A stretch of 64,000 nt of DNA, taken from NCBI RefSeq assembly GCF_032854445.1, contig NC_088301.1, positions 42,155,116-42,219,115 of the forward strand, read 5' to 3'. This DNA is from Liolophura sinensis (taxonomy: Eukaryota > Mollusca > Polyplacophora > Chitonida > Chitonidae). The notes under the pieces were generated by a model, which was not told the DNA's origin, did no database searches, and saw nothing but the letters and a program-made list of their open reading frames with translations. This document shows positions 24,059 through 35,400 of this stretch, piece by piece (position 1 is the first letter of the stretch; each line of letters opens with the position of its first letter). The translations under genes were made by a program, and so were the position numbers.

Positions 24059-24640
24059 TCAGTAACGGGTGTGTCCACCGCGAGTATCAATGTTTTCTGT
24101 GCATCTCTGTCTCATTGAAGTCATCAGACTAGCAAGGAATGCATGTGAGATCTCCGCCCAGACCCTGGTTAGGTCTCTAACCATTGGGTCACCGTTTTGG
24201 AGCAGGCGTCGCTGCCGTTTCAAGCGTAGGTCCATTTCGTCCCAAACGTGCTAAATCAGGTGAATTTGCAGGCCAATTGTCCTCAAGAAAGCTGTTTGCT
24301 TCCAGAACTGTTCTTCACCCGCGCCGTACTGAGAGAAAGTGTGGGTCAACTGACTCAAAAATCTGAGTAATTAAGTGATGCTAATTTGACTCAGATAAAT
24401 GAGTCATATCACCTGATCAGCAGTGTGAAGAAACTCAAGTGATTATATTTCGACTCAATTGGTTAGTCGGAAAACTCCCAGAAGCCGTCCATGACATGGT
24501 CATAAGTCGAATTAGCTCCATTGAATTACTCAGATTTATGAATCAGTTGACCCAAAGTTTTCTCTCAGTGGATGTGTATATGGGGTGGCGCAATTTTCTT
24601 GCATTGCACCACTTGACAGTGTTGTCCATCATCACCACAG
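24059..24640 (-). pseudogene. Tc1/mariner transposase pseudogene, split by a MITE
   Basis: The minus strand shows the C-terminal half of a DD34D-type transposase. Upstream of the MITE is VVMMDNT, which could be the second catalytic aspartate region. After the MITE come VLEANSFLEDNWPANSPDL, then HVWDEMDLRLKRQRRLLQ, VRDLTRVWAEISHAFL and MRQRCTENIDTRGGHTRY with its stop at 24059-24061. The block between SPDL and HVWDEM, normally containing the last acidic catalytic residue, is shortened and shifted. With that damage and the 242-bp insertion at 24328-24569 the element is dead. The C-terminal arm is well preserved. Sequence at 24640-24780 may be more of the transposase, but I could not confirm it. 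Confidence 0.75.
24328..24569. mobile_element. foldback MITE nested in Tc1/mariner relic
   Basis: The ends are inverted repeats of about 46 bases: ACTGAGAGAAA, GGGTCAACTGA and AAATCTGAGTAATT on the left return inverted as AATTACTCAGATTT, TCAGTTGACCC and TTTCTCTCAGT on the right. The 242-base unit has no coding capacity. It lies inside the transposase frame, so it inserted after the Tc1 copy. A target duplication is not clear. Confidence 0.7.
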
Positions 24641-25039
24641 ACGTATCACAGATCGACCTGCGCGCAACCCAATCGAGAGCGCCGACGTCCTGAAAATTTC
24701 TCTGTCGTCGTCGGGCCAGTGTTTTTGTGACAACGCATCCGCCTCGCGACCTCTCGTTGCGTTCATCCTGTAGCAAGCCTATGCCAACTGTTTGATAACA
24801 AGCTTTATGTAACGCGTACTTTATTCTGAGAATGCGTATTGTTGGGTCGCCTGTACAGAATATAAATTGGATGTACATTCTTATTCGTTCAAAAGTTTTT
24901 AAAAATCGACATACTTTAATGCATAATAACTTTTTGACCCAGTATAGCTTGAACACCTTAATCTCAGTGGGTAACCATTACCGTACTTATTCCAGGTACC
25001 CTACTCGCCAGAAGGTTATATTAAATAATACAGTAGGTA

Positions 25040-25071
25040 TTGATATCTACATCCAAACATGTAGATATCAA
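25040..25071. repeat. 13-bp perfect hairpin
   Basis: TTGATATCTACAT (25040-25052) pairs with ATGTAGATATCAA (25059-25071) around a six-base loop. It lies just upstream of the TA microsatellite and the Penelope-like relic. No function assigned. Confidence 0.6.
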
Positions 25072-25120
25072 CCATTAACCTATAACTGAAATGTCCGCTT
25101 GGGATAATACACTAACTTTT

Positions 25121-25122
<2 letters not shown>

Positions 25123-25172
<50 letters not shown>
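25123..25172. repeat. (TA)25 microsatellite
   Basis: An uninterrupted 50-base TA run flanked by ACTTTTCC on the left and GGGAAAAAT on the right, so the whole block is nearly palindromic. Open frames crossing it on both strands are artefacts. Confidence 0.95.
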
Positions 25173-25175
<3 letters not shown>

Positions 25176-25179
25176 GAAA

Positions 25180-25780
25180 AATCCCATATTCCCATGCCAG
25201 AAGAATCCGTACAATAGTAAACGTAAAATCGAAACAAAATGAGAGATTAATAGACCTTAAATCATCTCTACGCAACAGGGGTTATCCGGAAGGATTAATT
25301 GACAAAGGAATTAGGACCGTTCATAGTCATTCATTGACTGAACTCAGGGAACCCTCACAGAAAAAACCTGACTAGAAGGTAATTCCATTTGTTTCAAAAC
25401 ATAATCTCAATAATAACAACATCTTTTCAATCATTGTGAATACCTTACCATTTCTAAAAAGCAGTGACAAGATGAAAGATATTCTAGCCAAATCTAAGGT
25501 CATTAATAGCAAACGACAGGCTCCAAGCCTCAAAAAAATGCTAACTCACGCTCACTTTTCAGAAAAATCTGTGACTCCATCGGTCTCCAAATGCAATAAA
25601 CCTAGATTTTGAAGCATGCATTCACATATTAGAAGGATCAAGCTTTCAGATTGAGAGAGAAGATTCTTTGTTTAATGTAAAATTTGACATGTGCTGCACT
25701 GTAAAAATGTTGTATATGCACTTGTTTGCATGGGATGTGGCAAACAATATATTGGCCAGACCTCAGATGGTAGTCATCGG
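25180..25780 (+). mobile_element. Penelope-like retroelement relic, RT end plus GIY-YIG
   Basis: The plus strand carries, in order with frame breaks, IPYSHARRIRTIV and RNRGYPEGLIDKGI (end of the reverse transcriptase), FSIIVNTLPFLKS, INSKRQAPSLKKML, SVSKCNKPRF, EACIHILEGSSFQIE, and then NVVYALVCMGCGKQYIGQT. The last is a clear GIY-YIG endonuclease start with its cysteine pair and YIG. This is the standard C-terminal order in Penelope-like elements. Stops occur after PSQKKPD (25372-25374) and after CNKPRF, so it is inactive. The upstream reverse-transcriptase body is missing; the relic begins next to the TA microsatellite. It is in the opposite orientation to, and independent of, the relic at 1660-2560. 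Confidence 0.8.
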
Positions 25781-26850
25781 CCCTAATATCGTACCTCATA
25801 ATATCATGATATACAACATGCATGTATAATTTATGTTGATTAATTTTGTCATACCAGTTCATTTTTTAATCATTGTATATACATGCATATTACTCATTGT
25901 ATATGTACAAATATTATGTCACAGATTATCAGAAGGGTCATCCGTTCAATGCTAATAAAGACACATCGTCACTTGTCGCCCTGCGGACACACACTCTTAG
26001 GTACTGACTTTTCTACTGTTTGCTACTTAACAGCTTTATACATGTACGACCTTCTTCCCAGCAACAATTTATCCATGTACTGTGTTTTGCTTTAATGGCC
26101 AGCCTCCATCTTGGATTTCAAGACCTTGTTCAATTTAATTACAGTGATATTGAAATGTTAAAGATTAATCTGTAATGGGCCATACCCCTTAGTCTTCTCA
26201 AGTCTGACCGTCAGGTATAGCCTGTCAGGAATGTTTATGAGTAATCCTTTGTGGGGTTCACCTGACAAGAGACTGATAGGACGAACTGTTCGCTGATTGG
26301 CTAAACTGATTTGGTTACATTAACCTATACATGGGTGTGTGCGCATGTACTGCTTTCAATGTTTTCTGCATGCAATTAAGTACATAATAAAAGTGCAAAA
26401 ATTCCTCGAGAAAATATTTTGTTCGCAAAATATTACTTCATGTATAATGTTAGTTATGACATTTAAATAGTTTCAGAGCTTTAAATGATATTAGAACAAT
26501 TTGTCTTCCTAAATTATTGTGACCACTTCAATATCGCTGAGCAGACTGAAATCGTGTGTTACATGGGGGATGCTTTAGATGGAAAGTGTATTGTTTATCC
26601 GGAATCCCCGGGTTCCTCTACCCAGAACACTGACAGCAGCAGTGATTTAAACAGCATTGCATTTCTCTAAAAGGGAACAAATCTTGTATCTATGGAACAG
26701 CATATATTTTTTATATTAATAATAGACCAGAGATAGAGATCTGTCATTCAAGAGTTACAACATTACAATCGTGTAAGACGATGGAGATCACTGAAATGCT
26801 TTTTTTATATTTAAAAGTGATCATTTAAAGTGCTACAAATAACCGTAAGT

Positions 26851-27121
26851 GATACATTAAGCGAAAGATAGTTCTCTGAAGGACCATTACATATCCGTGC
26901 ATGAAAGAACTTTTAAAGGATCTTTGAAGAACTACTCCTGTAAGGTTCTTTGCAACAGCTTCACCAAAGAACCTTTATTGGTTTCGTGATGAGTCATATG
27001 TTGAGGGCTCTTAAAGGAACCTTTTGAAAAGGTTCTTCAAATAACCTAGTAAGGTTCCGTATGTGATCCACTCTGAAGAACCTCTAAAGGTGCTAAATAG
27101 CACCATTTTTTCTTAGTGTAT
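26851..27121. mobile_element. MITE-like palindromic element with GGTTCTT motifs
   Basis: The stretch is dense in AAGGTTCTT and AAGAACCTTT inverted pairs and ends in GGTGCTAAATAGCACC, then TTTTTTCTTAGTGTAT. The left end GATACATTAAGCGAAAGATA may be a diverged inverted copy of that terminus. Short non-autonomous DNA transposons with this GGTGCT...AGCACC terminus are widespread in animals. No protein is encoded. Confidence 0.55.
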
Positions 27122-27702
27122 AGAGATAAACATGGCAGCAGAGCTGATAACACGGAGCTGATCGTTTGAGATACTGCCTTTTAAGACAAATAAACTTTCA
27201 GTCAGTTAAATTTCTCCATAGTATTTGATGTATTCTATTTTTTTAAAATCCAGTAAAATTATACCCGTGCAGTATACTACGAGACGGAGCCTATATTGTA
27301 CTTTCTATCGGGTCAGTTGAGATAGAAAGCTATACCGGTTCATATATACTTCGATTCATACATTTCATTTCCAGACAGGCTGAAATAACTTAGGGAGAAA
27401 TATACATTAATTAAAATAGTTTCTATGGCCTTAATTAAGGTCATATATGGTGTTTTATAGGCCTGTCGTCGCATAACTCAATCTTGTAGTTGAGTCGAAT
27501 TAACACCACATGGTTACACTAGAGTGCTCTAAAATGCACACCTTTCTGGTGAAAGCATATCCGGTAATGTTAAAATGCTTCTTTAAGGTTTAATTCACTG
27601 AGTACAGTGACAATAACGCACTCATATTTATTGCCGACGTTTTGGCTAGCGTGCGTTTTGATCCCGCTGCAAGATAGACCTAGGATTTCTTTTTATATAC
27701 CT

Positions 27703-27832
27703 GGGCCCAGTTTCACGAAACTTTCTTAACGTTACCAGCTCGCAACTTCCATGACGACATAATGCCCACAGTGCTGGTTGCCGTGGTAGTTAAGTGAACG
27801 TAACGTTAAGAGTGCTTCGTGAAACCGGGCCC
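27703..27832. mobile_element. palindromic foldback MITE, copy 1
   Basis: The 130-base element starts GGGCCCAGTTTCACGAAAC, then TTCTTAACGTTA. It ends TAACGTTAAGAGTGCTTCGT then GAAACCGGGCCC, so the ends are inverted repeats of about 30 bases. The centre is GC-richer than the surroundings. It has no coding capacity. A diverged copy lies at 29166-29285. Confidence 0.75.
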
Positions 27833-29039
27833 TGGTCTTTCCAAAATATTAAACAACTAATTTGTACCTTACTAAGAGGTCTTTTCTGTGTACAGATACA
27901 GATTGTAGACCTTATAAAGCGTTGCAAGTCTTTATTTGAGAACTGTTGTAAACCATATACGGGCCGTCCGTCGGTCGATGGATCAAGTTTTGTTCAGTTC
28001 ACACGTCTTTATCAAAAGGGCATAAGTAACGCACAAAAAAGCATTACATTTCCTATTATTAGAAAAGAAGCAGAGCAATAAATTAGTTATGCTCCAACCC
28101 AAAACACCAAGTCCATGTCCAACAACACAGTGGGACTGCTTTGCAAAACTACTTTGAGATACTTTTATGTCCATCTGAATGCTTTCTTGACATGTATTGA
28201 GCGGTGAATTTAAAACATGTTAGACAGCTAGAAACATCAATGATAGAGACAACTCCCTATCATTTCCGCTTATTTGTATAGTATTTAAACGTGTTGTGGA
28301 TGGAGAGTTCATGCGCAAAGCATTGACATTGGCCGTTATGTTCGGCCATACGTTCAGACATTGCAGCACACGCCATGAGTTGCCAAAACTGTGTTTGGTT
28401 TTTCACAAGAAAACATCTGAAGAGTGACATGTCTTATACCGAAGACTCTCGTATGGATCAAATACTAGTAGTCTTCAAATGCAAAGACATGGTTGCTCTG
28501 TACAACACCAGGCACCAGTAACTTGGCACGGTTATTTAGGGTGAATTCTCCCCACCAAGGTTAAGGAGAGAAAACTGCCTTTTTGCCATGGCATGGTTAC
28601 TCACCTTGATCCATACATGAAGACACGGTCTTTCTACAAACTATATGGTATTTAATAGCTCACAAGCAAGCATGCAATAAAGCATTTGTTGATACCTTTG
28701 CCATATATAGACCCGCAAACGTAGGCTATAAGCGCAAATCAGTTCTTTAGACTGGGTTGTGCGCTGTGGTATATTACATTTAGGCTACACTCTTTAAAAC
28801 GAGTTATAAATTTAGGCACCCACAATGATATATAAATGTATCAGTGGTACATGCAATTTGTGAAGCAATTCTATATATGTCATTATATGGATATCTTACA
28901 CAAACTGAACAATTTGTGCGCTGATGCACGGTACCGGTTCGCAAGATTAGGTGGATACCTATGCATTTTCGTGCAGTATACTGCATGTGTATACTACTCA
29001 TACACATAGGTTTTACTTACCGCAAAAAGACTTTTAAGC

Positions 29040-29115
29040 ATGTATGCAGAGACACAGAGTAAAGCCCTGCAGTGACGACAATGTGATAACTGGTACATGG
29101 TGACACCTCCACGAT
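29040..29115 (+). repeat. repeat family R359, fragment
   Basis: CAGAGTAAAGCCCTGCAGTG then ACGACAATGTGATAACTGG matches GAGTAAAACCAGAGCAGTGA and GACAGTGTGATAGCTGG in the tandem repeat near 41580. Only about 75 bases are present. Confidence 0.5.
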
Positions 29116-29165
29116 AATGCTAGTGCTTTTTACAGTGAATCACGGACCGACAGTTTATAAAGCGC

Positions 29166-29285
29166 TGGGGGCCCATTTTCAAGAAGCACTCTTCACGTTA
29201 CGTTCACTTAACTATGCCACAGCAACTACTAGGCCTATTGTAGGCATTACCTCGCCATGGTAGTTAAGTGATCTTAACTTTAAAA
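29166..29285. mobile_element. palindromic foldback MITE, copy 2
   Basis: GGGGGCCCATTTTCAAGAAG then CACTCTTCACGTTACGTTCA and CTTAACTATGCCAC is a diverged reverse-complement copy of the element at 27703-27832. The right arm is GTAGTTAAGTGATCTTAAC. It lies about 320 bases upstream of the promoter candidate of transketolase B. Confidence 0.65.
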
Positions 29286-29600
29286 GGTCCTACCGTAGGT
29301 CCTAACGTAGCTGAACGCCTTTATATATATGCCCTTAACTATAGATTGCAGCCATAGAGTTCAGCCTAACATCATTCGTTATAGTTATCTCCAAGGACAA
29401 AGCACATCCCAGAGACAGAACGCACACACGTCCTTTGTGCCCGCTTACACGAAACTCGATAGTAGCCAGCCAGTATATGCACTGCTATTCATGCATGACG
29501 TTAGACGCACCAGACAGCTTAATAGTGGCTGCATGCCCAGAGCTGTAGGCTTGCGAAGATATTCAATACTGATCCAAAGGCGAGTCTTCGTTGTCGGACT

Positions 29601-29640
29601 TTCATTGGTTGAAGGTAAAACCCACGTGGGCTATAATACA
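29601..29640 (+). promoter_or_regulatory. promoter candidate of transketolase B
   Basis: Within 40 bases lie an inverted CCAAT box (ATTGG, 29603-29607), a palindromic E-box in CCCACGTGGG (CACGTG at 29623-29628), and a TATA-like TATAATA at 29632-29638. The start codon follows at 29754, which allows a 5'UTR of about 90 bases. CACGTG is bound by MYC/MAX-, USF- and ChREBP-type factors, and mammalian transketolase is a known carbohydrate-response target. A link here is inference. Confidence 0.45.
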
Positions 29641-29753
29641 CCATGAAAGTATAGTCACCAAATCGCCGATCTGTTACAGTGAGGTTGCCCAGCAGAGATC
29701 TTGTCCCAGTCTCATCTCCTCCTCCTCCTGTGTGAATCTCCTATCTCCCCAAT

Positions 29754-32372
29754 ATGCCAAGCGTAAATCAGCTCAGTGAAGAGAAGGCACAGCTTCTAAA
29801 TGACATCGCCAACACACTGCGTGTTCATAGTATACGATCAACTAACATAGCGGGTTCTGGGTAAGTGCATACGTACATGTAGAGCTGCCTCCTGCCATGC
29901 AGAAGCACATGGTTATATGCCACTTTTGTTGCCCAGTTATTATCCATTGTTACAGAGACCGTGCAGGAAACGTACTTGTGCTCATGTAGAGTATAGTAAT
30001 TTGTCCGGCAGTTTTATTTCAAACGTGTTCTACGTAACATATGGAGACTGGTTTTGAAATTAACGGTTCATGTATATGTGCATTATAGATGGCGCTCTTT
30101 CATTCGAAGTGACTGGCGGGATACTAGATTTGCTCTCAACCCGAATAATAATTTTGTAGTCTACCGGTAACCTAATTTAGAACATAGCCTTTTATACAAG
30201 TGATACGAAAGATTCAGCAATCATCATTCTGGAATACATTCACTGCGTACAATAAAAGGCAAAAATTATTTTAATATCGTATACGGATATAGACTTACAC
30301 AGGGGCGTAGGAAGCGGGTGGGGGGTGGGGGCAAGCGGGCCACTCCCCCCCCCCCATCCCCAAGATATGCTGGCCCCCCTTTTGAAAGTTGGGGGGTGGG
30401 GGTGGGGGAGCGGGCAGCTATCTTTTGGACCCCACTTTTCAGGTTGCGGAAATTATATATACCTGTAACAGAAACGGGCCCCTTCGCTGAAGAAAACCTC
30501 ACACTATTGCAAATATGTGTTCTCGGTAAACTGAACATGGTAAACTGCAATTTTCCCAGTGCACATTACTATTAATAGAGGGCCTACATGTTTTTTCCGC
30601 CCTTGGGCCTACATATTTATAGGTTTGAGTTCACAGAATGCAATTTTTCTCATGCGTTTTGGACGGTTCAAAATTATCTTTAAAATAAATCCAACCACCT
30701 GGACATTTTTCATGGAGTTTGACATATAGTTCATTTTATTGTTGTCCTTTCTTTTTATGAGAGTTACTTAGCATAGGCGGTTTTTGAAGTACAGATGTTC
30801 ATGCCCATATGTACTGAAATAATGGTCTTTTTTTGATAACAATATTTCTACATGGGTTTTGTATTTTCTGCATCCATCCAACCAGAGCAGTGACTGTTCA
30901 CACAGAAAAGGTGACCTATGCCCTGTTTTTCAATCTACCTCAGAGATTAGACTGTTCACATTTGGTCAAACAAGTCCACAGGCACTCCTCTCACTTTAGT
31001 GAAACACAGTTCAACATGTAATAAGTTATACGAAAATTCAGCTAAAGACTGAAATCCACAGCTGGGCAGATTCAAAGCAAATCACAAAAAGCTTTCAATC
31101 TTTGATTTATTTGGTGTTTTATGCTGTAATAAAGAATATTTCAGTTATGACAGCGGCCAGCATTATGGTTTCCAATTATGGAACCATATCTTTTGTCTAA
31201 ATAAATCAGTTGTTACGTTTTCAAAATCTCAAACAGTTCAGCGATAATAGTCCGTATGGTGTCTACATTGGGCCAAGCCTTTCTGTGATAAGCTGTGTTT
31301 CAGAATCAGCCCAAAAGTTGTCCAGCCTTTTGTTCTATTTGGTGGTTTAATGTATGTAAAGATGAGGGTTTGCAGAGAAATCGGATTGCAATGATACTGA
31401 TAGATATTCCGCTGACAAGGTAGTGAAGAAATTCCCTATAGAATTTCATCTACTTCTACAAATAAGACATGTTATTAAAATGTAGATCTATTAACAGCCA
31501 AAGAGAAAAGCGCTTGTGCTTTGCTAGTAATGGCGGTAATGTGTTCCTGACCCTGCATGACAAGCGTTTAGACCAGAATAGTGATGTCTCAGACTGTTTT
31601 TCCTTAACGGAGCTTCTTTGAATGATGTTCATGGAGATGCACTTGATATGGCATGCCTACATAGTGTTGGTAATGGTGTAGAGCTCTGTATCTAAGTACA
31701 TGCTGACAGCTCTGGAAAATGAGTCTTAGAATGCCTTACAGATGCATCAAAACTTCTCGGAGAGGTGAACATGGTGTTAGGAGTCCTTGGCCCTCTTCTC
31801 AGGTGTTCATTTGTGGAGAGTTCTATATGTTCTTCTATATGGTAACCATATAAGGTACCTCCATAGTGAACTGTGTGCCCTATATCTTAGCTTGGTGAAG
31901 CAAAGTGTTCTTTACAATGAATCCTGGGTACCCAGGAGTGTACTATTTAGGTTGGTCTAACTGTTTGCACAGCAGTAAATCTGTCAGTTTAATGAGTTAT
32001 CCTGTCCTAAAGTAGGACAACTTGCTGAAGAACTGTTGTACAGTTATGGCAGTATGCAGGGGCATGTTACTGTTTACCTTTGATTTACCATCGTTGCACA
32101 GGTGTACATTCCAGCATTTTCACTATAGTGGGTGACAGTAAACGTTTTAAGTCTAAAATTTATTCAAGACCTATTGTCATCAATATGGTGTTCGTGGGAA
32201 AGTTAAAATAGAAAAAAGAATATATTTGTGAATATAAATCCAAATGAAGTCAAATATCAATATAGATATACATCAGGACTGGCGAGCGCTCGTTTTGCGA
32301 TGTACTGACTATTGAATTTGAATTTGATTGTTCATATGATACATATGTGTATGCAGGAGGTCGGTAGATGGG

Positions 32373-32406
<34 letters not shown>

Positions 32407-35400
32407 GTATATGTAAACTTGGGTCTGAGCACAGCAGGAATATGGGTCTTTATTGATATTTCCCTACTCCTTATACTTTATAGCATGGGCGCTTATTTGG
32501 CTCTGAGCCTGGATGAATAGTGTTTTGACACTATTCAAAACCTACGCCTCACTGACCTAGGTCATTAACTGTTAGTTGTCATTTCCCAAGCATTCGCATC
32601 CAAAAATGCTGCATATATATGGTTTTCACTTTAGCATAGATATAAAGCGCAACAATATAAGCAGGATATTTTCGTTCATGCTTTTTGATTTAAGTGAAGT
32701 GATGCAGAAGTTCTCGTGTATTAAAATAAAGTAAATATTAAGGGTGTTATCTCAATGTTCAGCATGTATTGAACTATGGCACTCACGCACCTATTAAATA
32801 TCCTACAGACAAGCTCTTTGGTAGTCTTGCTACCAAATCTGTATGTTACTAATGGCTAACATTTGGTTGTGAAGGTTTTGCCTAACACGTTGAGTTCATT
32901 AATTATTTGATTCGTGTCTTGTATATATATATATATAGTGTATATATATATATATATATATAGTGTATGTGTGTAAGATTGCTCTCTTGACGGAAAGCTC
33001 AGCGTACAGGATACAGTAAGCTACATCGCAAATTTTCTGTATGGATAACAACTTCTGATTTATTTCTTGCAACATTTTGATGTACATTAATTCTAACATG
33101 GGTATCAGTAGCAGGTTAGAAGTTAAGGGTCAAATGGCATTTTCAACATTTAAAGGTAAAAAATTATATATGCCTCTCAAAAAATGCATAAAAACTCACT
33201 ATTTTATCGTGGCCTTTTGTATCTAGAGATGTGTAAATTCTACCAAATGCACTACACACACAAATGAAAGGAGCTGGGAAACTTAAGCTTTCATGGTAGC
33301 TAGACTTGCTTAAACTTGTCCATATGTAAACCATTAAAAGTAGTGAAGGCTGTCTAATGTTCTGTGTATTGTCAGTCGGGTTATAGCCATAGAAGTTTGT
33401 TAAACTAAATAGTGCATCAAAAGTAAGTTCCCCCCAAAAATGTGTTCGGCATTTTTCATAGTATTTGCCCAATCGTCGTGAAATATTGCACACAGTATTT
33501 CTGTAATCAAGTCAACACACTGTAGCAAGGATTACTGTGTAGATAAAGATGAGCTTCAATGATCATTATGATCAGTGATCATGATCATTGTCGAATTTTG
33601 AAAATTTTAGATTGTCGTAAAAGATGGCAATGGATTTCTTTTTATGGACGATAATGCTCTTCCACATTGTGCCAGTGATAAATGTCTGAACATGAAGGCA
33701 TTGAGCACACGTAATGGCTCACCAATTCTCCGGATCTCAATCTCATTGAACATTTGTGGGACCAGTTGAAACAATTGGTGCATCATGTTACGATGGTGTC
33801 AGATCTTGAGGACATCTGTTTCAGAGGTGGTTATTCGTCCCTTAAAATCCGATCAGACCCTTCATTAACACAATGTGAGCTCACTGTTCAGTGTGATACA
33901 GAAGCATGGTGGTTACATCAGATGTTAACATTATCTGGTGGTACAGAATTTATCTTCAATCTCCTCGTGAAATCATCAAAAGTCCAACTGATAATGCGTT
34001 TGCGCATGCTCATTGGAGGTCATCTGTATCTACATGGTAATCTTCACAATGATTGGGCAAATATCTTGGTACATGTCAAAAACATTTTTGTTTTTTTGTT
34101 TTTTTTCTGGGAACTTTTGATGCACTGTTTAAAAAGATACCATTTTAATGGGCCGCTCTGGATCGGCATTGTTAGTATATTTTTCCTTTGAGCCAGCTGT
34201 TTATAAACTATACTACAGTTTGGAGTTAAGTTTGCAGGGATCTTGTTACTGGGATATACAACACAGTTTGTGCAATGTAATTTCAAGTTGCTTCCGCTAA
34301 ATGTTCTTGGAGTGGTGGGTGTGGGGCTTCTTATGGCAGTGTTGAGGTGCTGGTCTTTGAATCACCAGGACGCCCAAAAGAAGTATTTCAAACCAGCCCT
34401 TGGACAGGGAATCTCCCTAGCCCCCATCACCCATGGTCCTCTTGGCCTTGGTTATGGTGGCAAACTACGGTTGACAATACTTTTAATACTGTTCAGTTTC
34501 CATAATCCATATACCTGACTGACATAATTATTTTGGTGAAATATTCTTGATTTGTTAAACCCTGAATCCATTAACTTGTATTAGTGTGCATTTGCTCACT
34601 TTACAAAAGTATATCTTGTTAAATGCCATTTACCTGTCCTAACAAATTCTGTGGAGACAGCAGTTTTGTTTGAAGTTTTACAACCTCTTTGTGTTTAAAT
34701 TTGTTTGAACAGACATCCAACAACATGTTGTTCTGCTGCCGAGATGATGTCCGTCCTGTTCTTTCACACCATGAAATACAAAGTAGAGAAGCCAAGAGAT
34801 CCGTCCAGCGACAGATTTGTTCTCTCCAAGGTAGGTCTGTGGATAGTCAAATTTTATAATGAAGGATTTCAACCAATTTGTGAAGGTGATACATGTTTTC
34901 TGCTTGTACATGAAGTCCAAAAGCACAGAGTGCTGTAATTGCAACAATTGTTCATTGGTCACTGGTAATCACCCATTTAATATGAAGCATTGTGGAACTG
35001 TCCTACTGTAATTCAACTTTTTTGCATGTTTGCAAAATGTTTATTCAGGCATACTCTGAGGGTATTGTTCTGTGTAGACTGATAAAATTATATTACATTT
35101 TTCTTGTGAAATCCTGAAATTGGCAAACACCTCTTTAGTTTTGTCTACAAAATCAAATTAAAAATGTGCATAAATTGCACAGATGGAGCTGTGGGTTGCT
35201 GGTGTAAATGGTGTCATTGTTAGGGCATTCTTGCGAGGCAGCGCTGTACATGTTTACAATGGGAATGGCCAGCTTCAAAGACATATATGTTTAACTGAAA
35301 TGTACATTTGTGAAATACATGTACCACAGAAACAATTAAAAATTTATTGAACAAAGCTAACAATTACATTTTGGAGTGTGTATGGTGGTGTGCAGCAAAG

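Larger units (their letters stand above)
21670..29600. other. intergenic region between the two transketolases
   Basis: About 8 kb with no supported host gene. It holds a tRNA-like relic (23500-23540), a Tc1/mariner pseudogene (24059-24640) split by a foldback MITE (24328-24569), a hairpin (25040-25071), a TA microsatellite (25123-25172), a Penelope-like relic (25180-25780), a MITE (26851-27121), and two palindromic MITE copies (27703-27832 and 29166-29285). Unique AT-rich DNA fills 21860-23350 and 27840-29030. Confidence 0.7.
29861..34712 (+). other. intron 1 of transketolase B
   Basis: A 4.85-kb phase-2 intron from GTAAGT to GAACAG, at the same place as intron 1 of copy A. It contains a G-rich block (30303-30420), an inverted SINE tail (31108-31170), microsatellites (32378-32408, 32922-32965), a copy of repeat family D (32725), a palindrome (33557-33590) and a Tc1/mariner relic (33610-33900). 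Short open frames elsewhere in it look spurious. Confidence 0.8.

Noticed and set aside
24439..24956. 137-codon minus-strand frame
   Set aside because: It crosses the MITE border and the Tc1 relic. The recognisable part is transposase in another frame.
30266..30575. Pro/Gly-rich open frames on both strands
   Set aside because: They come from the G-run/C-run block and have no coding signature.
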